This document shows positions 46,501 to 52,834 of a stretch of 64,000 nucleotides of DNA, piece by piece. A model generated the notes under the pieces. That model made no database searches. It saw nothing but the letters and a program-made list of their open reading frames with translations, and was not told the DNA's origin. This DNA is from Saccharicrinis sp050296935 (GTDB taxonomy: Bacteria; Bacteroidota; Bacteroidia; Bacteroidales; Marinilabiliaceae), in contig JBNKRV010000130.1 in NCBI GenBank assembly GCA_050296935.1, positions 1-64,000 of the forward strand. Reading direction: 5' to 3'. Position numbers and translations under genes: made by a program. Each line of letters begins with the position of its first letter. Within the stretch, counting starts at the first letter, position 1.

Positions 46501-46525
46501 TAGCTCTAGCTTTAAATCCAGCCAT
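43502..46525 (-). CDS. Double-GHKL ATPase: MORC-like head, histidine-kinase-like tail
   Basis: A 1007-residue protein. The N-terminus is a GHKL ATPase of the MORC/Hsp90 kind: Glu28, Asn32 and Asp35 in SELFKNAHDAYADH and DDGVGMTKEEFENRWLTLG. A transducer-like region and a long coiled coil (about 510-790) follow. The C-terminus is kinase-like: an H-box SSIQHEFRHTTKVL with His802, the N-box IIDNGIFWL, then LISNNGP and SGKGMGLYISK. Having both heads in one chain is unusual. It is the first gene of a four-gene operon and is preceded by a palindrome. It could sense phage or DNA state and pass phosphate to the receiver protein encoded next. Confidence 0.87.
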   Translation of the reverse strand: MAGFKARARALDMLGRQQIAGIPTAISELFKNAHDAYADHVIVDYYRSDGLFVMRDDGVGMTKEEFENRWLTLGTESKLSHRKSSLPPILQNKKLRPVMGEKGIGRLAIASIGDHVLVLTRGIRNDKFSNKVVDELVMSFVFWKLFEIPGVDLDQISVPLKSFPGGYIPNHKDIEELLHPLKNNVKDLFDSDYIDNSEYNSLINTLNNFKVNPKEINEYFGKTYITETNEFREPKLDGNTSGTWFIIKPTDNLLEINIDDNTDDKTSTLLKALLGFSNTMIPGNPSPEVKVSFRDHKTDDYFEDHIAENNFWTPEEFNKADHQILGEIDEFGQFNGSIKVFGKLFENHVINWNNKGKKTKCGPFSIKFGYIQGERQHTSLAQDEFAFFESKLKRSSGLYLYKDGIRILPYGDNSYDFLDIELRRNKGAGHYFFSYRRLFGAIEISKDLNPELSEKAGREGLRENSAYKEFRDILMNVFMQLAIDFFRNQEKGGGLNAEYWETKKTELRKYYKAREEFEQKARNKKVKFQQDLDEWFNRVQSNEIQTRYSNLYYNVVSKLDYCLSIEDKDYSSELFLTTENETHQALNNIRESYKVIRPKGVALSKAITQDYELYLEKYQELESNVFSLEESKIHSIVESYHKKLNAEVNRRKRLEIAIASTIKRYKRETNTTANETTSVVNKLNSDVVSLTKDLRRDYEAKVKEVQSKLARIEPNKIDDFNLVEERANLESELVEEADKVKNTLENIRYQLDGIILSKDYNKDFTKDDVSVALAEELDNLKEKIDADLELSQLGLAVSSIQHEFRHTTKVLKEQIRRLKAWADVNEGLEGIYSIIRTNFEHLDNYLTLFTPLSRRLYRKKVEIYGNDVFEFVKEVFWARIAEDRHNVHLNATKEFKKFMFMGYPSTFYPVFVNIIDNGIFWLKDQNKERVIELHVEDESLLISNNGPTIDIRDHDRIFELGFSKKPSGKGMGLYISKEVLNKVEYDICLIEPKLGEGVTFKIFKKEV

Positions 46526-46558
46526 ATATCAATAAATAATAAATTTATAAGAGGTTCA

Positions 46559-46585
46559 TGTATGAAATATTGTACAATACATACA
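46559..46585. promoter_or_regulatory. Palindromic operator candidate before the GHKL gene
   Basis: A perfect 12-bp palindrome tattgtacaata (46568-46579) is flanked by tgtatg (46559) and cataca (46580). It lies 34 bases upstream of the GHKL start, in the only gap of the cluster large enough for a promoter. No regulator is identified. Confidence 0.5.
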
Positions 46586-46673
46586 AATGAGGTATAAATG
46601 TAATAATTATATTAAATATCTAGATAAATGAAATGGTTTTTTACAACTTCAGATTAATCTCGTAATTTAAATT

Positions 46674-47753
46674 TCATAGAGTTGAGTTTAACCAATACTC
46701 TTTAATTGAGGAACCAATGGCTTTAGCTAACATTGGAGGGACTGCGTTTCCAATCATAGTTGCAATTGTTCCTTGATTATTAGAGTGAAAAATATAAGAG
46801 GTTGGGAACGATTGTAAAGTAGCTCCTTCTCTCAATGAAAGGCCTCTATTTTGTTCAGGGTGAGAATATCTACCAGTACTAGTATAAATAAAACGAGTTG
46901 TAATCGTTGGAGATGGTTTATCCCAATGTAATCTTCCATAAACATCAGTATGTCCATCATGATTTTTATAGCAATTTAATTGCAATTTCTCATTATCAGC
47001 CCAAGCTAACCTTCCTCCACCATCAATTGGTGTGGATTGAATTCTTTTTTTATTAAGATCCGATAACTTTGCAGCTGTGTGTTGTAGACTTGATGAGTCT
47101 TTATACCCATCTTCAATTATAGGAAATTTCGAGTAATTGCCAATTGCTTGCTTAACTGTAATAATGCTGTTCTTATCTTTATTTTGTTTTGGTAGGCGAA
47201 TACTATCACTTAATCTAGTTGCTATTAAAACAAATCGTCTTCTGTTTTGAGGTACATTAAAATATTTCGCATTTAGAACATCTTGATCAAAAACATAACC
47301 TTCTTTTTTTAATGCAGCTTTAAAATTCGATAAAGGACTACCTTTCTTCGTTTCAAGCCCTGGTACATTTTCAATAAATACAAAACCGGGTTTATAATGT
47401 AATACAAAATCTTTAAAGTCATCTAGCAATAACCTACTTCCTTTTGACTTTTCTTTGGATGATTTTATGTTGGAGTAGTATTGGCATGGGCTGCATCCAA
47501 CGAAAATCAAATCATCATCATTTTTATCTATTGCAATATATTTTTTAAGATCAAGTGGATCTAAATTAGACACATCTTCATTAATAAACGTAGCTTTATT
47601 ATTTTGCTCATATGTATCTTTAAATTTTGAATCGATATCTATTCCAGCAAGAATCTTTATGCCAACTTGGGAAAATCCACAACTTACCCCCCCTGCTCCG
47701 CAAAAGAAATCTACAGCTTTTAATGTCTTTGCATTCCTAAAGTTGTTTTGCAT
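46674..47753 (-). CDS. DNA (cytosine-5-)-methyltransferase, Dcm-like
   Basis: A 359-residue m5C methylase. Motif I is AVDFFCGAGGVSCGF. The catalytic Cys90 is in VGCSPCQYYSN, a slight change from the usual PPCQ. Motif VI is FIENVPGL, motif VIII QNRRRFVLIATR, and motif X GNAVPPMLAKAIG. The target-recognition region is short. The start overlaps the upstream Vsr-like gene by 17 bases, so the two are co-translated. The recognition site cannot be deduced. It would protect host DNA from the nuclease of this cluster, or mark it. Confidence 0.92.
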   Translation of the reverse strand: MQNNFRNAKTLKAVDFFCGAGGVSCGFSQVGIKILAGIDIDSKFKDTYEQNNKATFINEDVSNLDPLDLKKYIAIDKNDDDLIFVGCSPCQYYSNIKSSKEKSKGSRLLLDDFKDFVLHYKPGFVFIENVPGLETKKGSPLSNFKAALKKEGYVFDQDVLNAKYFNVPQNRRRFVLIATRLSDSIRLPKQNKDKNSIITVKQAIGNYSKFPIIEDGYKDSSSLQHTAAKLSDLNKKRIQSTPIDGGGRLAWADNEKLQLNCYKNHDGHTDVYGRLHWDKPSPTITTRFIYTSTGRYSHPEQNRGLSLREGATLQSFPTSYIFHSNNQGTIATMIGNAVPPMLAKAIGSSIKEYWLNSTL

Positions 47754-48159
47754 CTAGAATAATACTTTCTACTTTCAAAGCGCAATTTAATAAATCATTT
47801 TCTATATCATTTCCCCAAAACCTAATAACTTTCCACCCACTTTTCAACAATTCAGCATTGACCTCTTTATCCCTTTCAATATTCATTTCAATTTTATGAT
47901 ACCAAAATTCTTTATTTGTTTTAATTTTATACTTTTTACTAGCCCAATCCTTGCCATGCCAAAATTCGCTGTCGCAAAAAATAGCAATTTTATATTTTTT
48001 AAAAGTAAAGTCTGGTTTCCCTATAACAGACTTGTCATTCTTTCTATATCTAAGCCCTCTTGCCCACATTGCTTTTCCAAGCATAGTTTCAATTTTTGAT
48101 CCTTTAGATTTAATAGCTTGCATATTTTTTCGCCGTTGCTCTTTTGTTAGTCTATCCAT
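47737..48159 (-). CDS. Vsr-like DNA endonuclease
   Basis: A 140-residue nuclease of the very-short-patch repair fold. Seen: MDRLTKEQRRKNMQAIKSKG, Asp50 in GKPDFTFKKYKIAIF, and FWHGKDW with His68. The typical first active-site His of E. coli Vsr is replaced by Asp (position 63), and the zinc-binding Cys after FWHG is missing. Vsr normally nicks at T:G mismatches made by m5C deamination; in clusters with a GHKL ATPase it may instead serve as the restriction nuclease (inference). It starts 28 bases after mobC. Confidence 0.88.
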   Translation of the reverse strand: MDRLTKEQRRKNMQAIKSKGSKIETMLGKAMWARGLRYRKNDKSVIGKPDFTFKKYKIAIFCDSEFWHGKDWASKKYKIKTNKEFWYHKIEMNIERDKEVNAELLKSGWKVIRFWGNDIENDLLNCALKVESIILDAKQL

Positions 48160-48187
48160 CTTTTCAAAAATTAATATGCACTGATAA

Positions 48188-48586
48188 TCATTCTCCTAAT
48201 ATTTTATCATCTACAAAATTGATTTTCTCCTTTAATAATTTTATTAGAGGTTCGATTTCTCTTAGTAATGAAATCCTAATTGCCCTGCTAAAAATATTAA
48301 CATCTGATTCATTAATTTTTTTTACAACCTGATTAAGGTTAACACCTATTTTGTTCATTTCCAACAAAGATTGTCTATCAATTGTAGGAACTGGAATAGT
48401 CACTTTACCTTTTAAAGCCATATTTCTTATGTACTCGGAACGACTGTGAGAATTTTTTGCTCTCCTAATAATTCTTTCGTACTCTTCTTCTGTAACGCGA
48501 AATTTTAATTGTATTGGCCGCTCTCTGTTATTGTCATTCTGTTTATATCTTTTTTTCACTTCCATATCAAATTTATATCCAACCAA
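48188..48586 (-). CDS. MobC-like relaxosome accessory protein
   Basis: A 132-residue, basic protein with a ribbon-helix-helix segment (RPIQLKFRVTEEEYERIIRRA, SRSEYIRNMALKG) and the MobC-type tail INKIGVNLNQVVKKINE (approximate). MobC-type proteins open oriT for a relaxase. The relaxase normally encoded just downstream is absent; the Vsr/Dcm genes occupy that place. The likely start is 48586; an in-frame Met at 48568 is also possible. Confidence 0.8.
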   Translation of the reverse strand: MVGYKFDMEVKKRYKQNDNNRERPIQLKFRVTEEEYERIIRRAKNSHSRSEYIRNMALKGKVTIPVPTIDRQSLLEMNKIGVNLNQVVKKINESDVNIFSRAIRISLLREIEPLIKLLKEKINFVDDKILGE

Positions 48587-49078
48587 AGGGCGAGTATTAG
48601 GTTAGAAAGTTGAATTTATTAAGTTTAAGGGTACCCATAAACATAACTTGCTTCTGGGAGAAACAAAAGTTAGGTATATGATGATTTTTAATTTGAGGAA
48701 CAATAATAATTTTATGACATAATTTCCAAATGTGACAAAAAATTAATCTGTCACATTTAGAAAAATTTTATATGTGACAAAAAAATACTATCAAGATAAA
48801 AAATATAGTTTCGAAGCTAAATATGACTTTATTTATGCTTCTTTCCGGTATTATCTTTTCCCTTATGCCGTTATTAATGATCATAATAATTAGTTGATAT
48901 ATTGTATTTATTCTATTGTTGATTGTAGAGTGCTTTGTAAGAACTTTAAATAAAGGCATACAGGATTTTTTATGTGGTAAAATATTACGTTTTGTGTGAC
49001 ATTTTATTATCTATATGTGTTTATTTAAGACGCTTTATGTGATACAAAAATCAAGAATAAGATTAAGGTGTGAAATAA
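48587..49078. promoter_or_regulatory. Region with tgtgac motifs; candidate oriT/oriV
   Basis: No gene is convincing. An exact 9-bp inverted repeat aaatgtgac / gtcacattt (48728-48736 and 48750-48758) lies about 140 bases before mobC. Further tatgtgacaaa-like motifs occur near 48771 (tatgtgacaa), 48991 (ttgtgtgac) and 49036 (ttatgtgatac). They are placed between the initiator and mobC, as expected for Rep-binding iterons or an oriT. Confidence 0.5.
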
Positions 49079-50080
49079 TTACATTTTTAATAATTTTATC
49101 TCGAATTCTTTTTCAATACACGTAATAGAGAACTTTCTGATGTCGGTTATTTTTTCTTTTAAAGATTTATCGATAACTCTTCCCATTAATTGGTATAATG
49201 GTTCATAATGAACTGGTTCTAATAAAATATCATCGATTTGTAATATATCTTCATCAGTAAGTTTTAAAGCTTGCTTTAACTGATTAATAATATCTTGTCT
49301 TTTTATTTGATCAAATTTAGATATGGCAGGAGTAATTACCTTAAATCTTAAAGCTACAACTTTCCTATTTTTTCTGATTACAAAATCTTTTGCATTACAA
49401 TTAAACCAACGATCTGCTTTTTCTTCAAGTTCATTTTGACTAGGTAATAATACTGAATGTTTTAAGTCTCTGTATTCATTGTATTTACCTTCTATTGAAA
49501 GCATTTTTCTAAATTCATTTAAACTAATCACATAAGTACCTTTGCTTTCCCAATATGCTAACTTTTTATATATCCTAGGAGTATACTTACATTTCACCTT
49601 TTGAGTAGTATTAAAGCTGAATGTACTATGATGACATGCCTTTCCTCTATTATTTCTTTCCAATTCTATTAATGCCCTTCCTTTTGATTTCTCAATAATT
49701 ATAGATGCAGTTCTTGGGCCTTTCTCATTTTCGGGAAAAGATACGTCAATGAGATTGGTAAATAACACCATTCTTTTCTTCTTATCGCTATCATAGTAAG
49801 GGATTTCAAAAGGTTTTTTAGTAAAATCAATTAGTTGCCTCTTTATTTCACAATATTGTTGTCGTTTCCCTATCATACTCAAATCAATATCGATTATCAA
49901 TTTAGGGTTTTTTGGAGTAAATAAATCTAACTGAGTAAAAGCGACTCCACTTAATTGGGGCTTGATGTATTTTTGTAACTCATATAAGATTGTATTAAGT
50001 GCTCGTTCCTCAATTAATCCACAGTTATAGCCAGCATTTATTATTCTATTCGGGACTGTGATTTTATATGTACCTATCAT
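49079..50080 (-). CDS. Rep_3-family replication initiator
   Basis: A 333-residue protein with a two-winged-helix architecture as in Rep_3 (RepE/Pi-type) plasmid initiators: NRIINAGYNCGLIEERALNT..., a long basic middle, and KYTPRIYKKLAYWESKGTYV followed by SLNEFRKMLSIEGKYNEYRDLK and RWFNCNAKDFVIRKNRKV. This shows the element has a plasmid-like replication module. It lies 22 bases after the excisionase-like gene. Candidate iterons lie just downstream at 48720-49050. Family assignment is by eye. Confidence 0.75.
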   Translation of the reverse strand: MIGTYKITVPNRIINAGYNCGLIEERALNTILYELQKYIKPQLSGVAFTQLDLFTPKNPKLIIDIDLSMIGKRQQYCEIKRQLIDFTKKPFEIPYYDSDKKKRMVLFTNLIDVSFPENEKGPRTASIIIEKSKGRALIELERNNRGKACHHSTFSFNTTQKVKCKYTPRIYKKLAYWESKGTYVISLNEFRKMLSIEGKYNEYRDLKHSVLLPSQNELEEKADRWFNCNAKDFVIRKNRKVVALRFKVITPAISKFDQIKRQDIINQLKQALKLTDEDILQIDDILLEPVHYEPLYQLMGRVIDKSLKEKITDIRKFSITCIEKEFEIKLLKM

Positions 50081-50102
50081 ATTTATTGGATTTAAATAGA
50101 TA

Positions 50103-50384
50103 CTATTTTAATCTCTTATCAGTCATGGCAGCCAATACTTCACTCCTCAAATAGAAAACGGAATCAGCTATGTAATGCCGTTTTAGGAGGCCTTTGTCTG
50201 ACCATGTAACAATTGTCTGTCTGCTGACACCTAGCATCTGACATAAATTGGATACTCTAAGTATTTCGTCTTTTGAACCGGCGAGTCCCATTTCTTCAAA
50301 GACTTCTTTTACTGCTTTTCTAACAACACTTGATACAGATTGGTCTAATTCTGTTTGATTAAGTAAAAATACTTGTTCCGCCAT
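50103..50384 (-). CDS. Excisionase-like helix-turn-helix protein
   Basis: A 93-residue protein with a MerR/HTH_17-type winged-helix motif: ILRVSNLCQMLGVSRQTIVTWSDKGLLKRH, seen here in part as VSNLCQMLGVSRQTI. Such proteins direct excision and often regulate element genes. Located in the rep-mob end of the element, on the strand of rep. Confidence 0.75.
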   Translation of the reverse strand: MAEQVFLLNQTELDQSVSSVVRKAVKEVFEEMGLAGSKDEILRVSNLCQMLGVSRQTIVTWSDKGLLKRHYIADSVFYLRSEVLAAMTDKRLK

Positions 50385-50451
50385 AATCTCGCTTTTAAAT
50401 GATGTAAATAATTGTTCAGCGAAAATCTGTATCGTTTACAGAAGTACGAAA

Positions 50452-50489
50452 AATTCCTGATAGGAATTTGTTACTTCCTATCAGGAATT
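50452..50489 (-). terminator. Hairpin overlapping the stop of the membrane-protein gene
   Basis: Exact 15-bp arms aattcctgataggaa and ttcctatcaggaatt. The right arm contains the last codons of the upstream gene, so the hairpin would form in its message end. Confidence 0.65.
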
Positions 50490-51343
50490 AGCTTAGGATT
50501 ATATATCTTGCTCTTTTCTCTTGTAATGATTTTCAGCAACTTATCTTCTAGTAAGGTTAAAATATCAATGACTTCAGTAATATTGCCTTTTTTTAAGCCA
50601 GGTTTATTTTTAATAAAGAGATTAAGAATTCGCAATTCCGTTAAATGAGTTTTGCTTATTCTATATGGGGCAATTTGAAGTAAAGCACCTACAACATTAA
50701 TTAGCTCCTTTGGAGGTGAAGCCAAATTTAATTCGCAATTAAGTAATAAAAATAATAGAGATAACTTTTCAGAATTTGTAAAAGTGATATTATCGCTCGA
50801 TTTTATATCTGTCGCACCGGCAGTGCTATTCAGGACTTTTGTTTTCTTTACTTTTGTATTCTCGATGTAGGCTTCTTTTATCTCTTTATATAACAAAGAA
50901 GAGGACTTTTCAACTAATAGTTCAGGTATGTTTCTTTCTTTAATAAAGAGAAATATAGTTTCTAAATTTAATCTGTTAATTAAATCGGAATTCCCTTCTA
51001 ATAAATTTAACCTTGCACGAAGTATAATAAAATGATGTAAACTGGATATATAATAAAAGCTATAGATATAGAGTAATAGATAGACAAATGTTCCAATCCC
51101 TAAAATAAACTTCATCAGTACGTCTGGAGTATAAAAATAGATTAAAGTTATCAATAAGGATAAAAACAATAATCCGAATAAAACTGATCCTAATATCTTT
51201 GTGTACCTATAGTTGTTAAATGCAATTTCTAACAACTCAGTATTTGAACAATTTGATTCTTTCTTTTTTGCTTCGATTTCTAATTTCGAGATAAATTTTT
51301 CTCTGAATTTGATATAACTTGACATGCTTTTTTCCTTCTTCAT
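50471..51343 (-). CDS. Membrane protein of unknown function
   Basis: A 290-residue protein with two adjacent hydrophobic helices (about residues 53-72 and 76-107) and long charged parts before and after. No family was recognised. It is the first gene of the element next to the tRNA. The final Cys-free tail PKLIPDRK lies in a hairpin. It may be an element maintenance or entry-related protein; there is no evidence for a role. Confidence 0.65.
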   Translation of the reverse strand: MKKEKSMSSYIKFREKFISKLEIEAKKKESNCSNTELLEIAFNNYRYTKILGSVLFGLLFLSLLITLIYFYTPDVLMKFILGIGTFVYLLLYIYSFYYISSLHHFIILRARLNLLEGNSDLINRLNLETIFLFIKERNIPELLVEKSSSLLYKEIKEAYIENTKVKKTKVLNSTAGATDIKSSDNITFTNSEKLSLLFLLLNCELNLASPPKELINVVGALLQIAPYRISKTHLTELRILNLFIKNKPGLKKGNITEVIDILTLLEDKLLKIITREKSKIYNPKLIPDRK

Positions 51344-51438
51344 AAGAATTTAATTAATATTGTACAAAGTCGTCAAAGGAAGTAAAAGAGAAGGGAATTA
51401 AGAAATATTTGCCCCCGATTGGTACCCTAAAAAAACAA

Positions 51439-51469
51439 AACCCCTTGACTATCAATAAGTCAAGAGGTT
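51439..51469 (-). terminator. Terminator of tRNA-Leu carried by the element
   Basis: Arms aaccccttgact and agtcaagaggtt with a T-rich tail on the minus strand, right after the tRNA. A diverged copy lies at 16957-16987. Confidence 0.8.
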
Positions 51470-51471
51470 TG

Positions 51472-51488
51472 TCTGTACCCAGAGCCGG
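51472..51488. repeat. attR within the tRNA-Leu 3' end
   Basis: tctgtacccagagccgg, identical to attL at 16990-17006; it covers the last acceptor and T-arm bases of tRNA-Leu. Confidence 0.85.
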
Positions 51489-51557
51489 GATCGAACCGGC
51501 ACGGGTTGCCCCACTGGTGTTTGAGACCAGCGCGTCTACCAATTCCGCCATCTGGGC
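51476..51557 (-). tRNA. tRNA-Leu (anticodon CAA)
   Basis: The minus strand folds into an 82-base class II tRNA: acceptor gcccaga/tctgggt, anticodon stem ctggt/accag, loop ctcaaac with anticodon CAA, a long variable arm and T loop ttcgatc. The first acceptor pair is G-T rather than G-C; the last bases come from the element after integration. CCA is not encoded. Confidence 0.93.
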
Positions 51558-51812
51558 ATAAAAGAATATATCTTTTTGCGGTTGCAAATATAGGTAAAAG
51601 TTGATTATCTCCAAATCTTTTATTGGCAAATATCACATTGGTTCTAAAGTTTTCTTGATAACTATAAAGAAGCTCTTCATCCCTTTATCCATAGAGGGAT
51701 AGTTGCTGATTCATGGAATGAAAGTCACAATCCATCTTTTATCTTTGTTGTGTTGGTTGCCTGACTTGTTTTGCACCTTAGCTCATAATATTATACGCAC
51801 AATCAAGGCTAA

Positions 51813-52482
51813 TTAAAAACAGAGGCTCATCCTGATTTTCTCCACAGAATTTGATAATTCCCGAGTCGTTTTAGAATTATTCAGACTAGTAGCAGAAAAG
51901 GAATCAGAGCAATGTCTAATTGTAATTTTATAACAATTAAAACTATAGATGCGCTGGTATAATGCCGAGATAAATTCAGGCTTCTTTAGGAACGAAGTGA
52001 ACAAGAAGTAGCATCTTGAATTTTTTCGGTATTACGCCATTGGGGTTGAGAGTCGTACTCCTTTATAAATTTAGATACTAAATCAAGCCACTTTCGAACA
52101 CTGTACCATAGTAAATTATAGTCGATCGGGAAATGGACATTGCTTTTTTCTACAAAACTATCGGACTTTAGGTGCAATGCTGTTTTTTCTTTTTTTTAAC
52201 ACTTCTTTGTTTCCAGATTCATATGACAGCATTCAGTTCTGTTACCATCTCATCACTGGGTTTAGAAACATTGCCATAGATATTTTGACATATATACTCA
52301 ATGTGCTCATGATCAGAGTTTCTCTCAACTCCCATCAAGTGCCACAAAGTTCTATGATTATTGGCTAGTTTATGAACTATTTTATAACTGATATTCAGGC
52401 AAAGTTGCAGTTGAGCCAGAACAAAAACAACCCACAAGTCCATACCTTTCCTGTCAACATTGTTCTTGTTTGTATAATGCAC
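51813..52482 (-). pseudogene. Decayed ISNCY-type transposase
   Basis: Three minus-strand frames carry pieces of one protein in order: VDRKGMDLWVVFVLAQLQL and LANNHRTLWHLMGVE (52482-52219), SFVEKSNVHFPIDYNLLWYS (52177-51986), and EFISALYQRIYSFN (52004-51813). They resemble ISNCY/DUF772-like transposases. Frameshifts and stops separate them and the catalytic C-terminus is missing. It lies just beyond the tRNA-Leu gene. Confidence 0.7.
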
Positions 52483-52788
52483 CTTTCTAAAATGCAGAAA
52501 ACCTTTTGTTGCATTCCTGATTGCAGTATATCTCCTTCAAAGCGATAATGTATTGAATATCTGGTATTTAATTTTAGATTACAACAAATTAACCTATTGG
52601 ATTCGAATAAACCACAGTGGTATGTATATGAAATACAGGATGTTATTTGTTTTTTTATGAAAGATCAATGAGCTTGAAAACAGAGTCGGGGAGAGTAATG
52701 TAAGGAATAATTATTTGCTCTATATCAAACTACACTTCAAGCTTGTTAAAGAACATCTTTAAGATGCATTCAATCGAATTAAAAAAAA

Positions 52789-52810
52789 TGCCAACAATTG
52801 TTTGTTGGCA
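52789..52810 (-). terminator. Terminator after ilvE
   Basis: Arms tgccaaca and tgttggca; on the minus strand the following bases are T-rich. Confidence 0.8.
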
Positions 52811-52834
52811 CTATAAAATTATAATGAAGTTTAA

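Larger units (their letters stand above)
17007..51488. mobile_element. Integrative, formerly mobilizable element in tRNA-Leu(CAA)
   Basis: A 34.5-kb segment bounded by 17-bp direct repeats, with the intact tRNA at the right. The left end holds a tyrosine integrase reading inward. The right end holds an HTH excisionase-like protein, a Rep_3-type initiator and a MobC-like accessory protein. No relaxase, VirD4/TraG or conjugation apparatus was found, so it would depend on helpers at best. The cargo comprises an RHS/tail-protein block, toxin-antitoxin relics, an IS3 copy and a methylase/GHKL/receiver/nuclease defence-like cluster. Boundaries are inferred from the repeats; no empty site is available for comparison. 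Confidence 0.85.

Noticed and set aside
39243..48159. Assignment of the whole cluster to BREX, DISARM or Gabija
   Set aside because: The marker genes (PglZ/BrxC, DrmA/DrmB, GajB helicase) are absent; only the OLD-like ATPase is shared in type with GajA.
47951..48184. 77-codon plus-strand frame opposite vsr
   Set aside because: Antisense shadow of vsr without a family match.
51438..51488. CRISPR or group II intron boundary at the tRNA
   Set aside because: The repeat is explained by integration at the tRNA 3' end with duplicated terminator.
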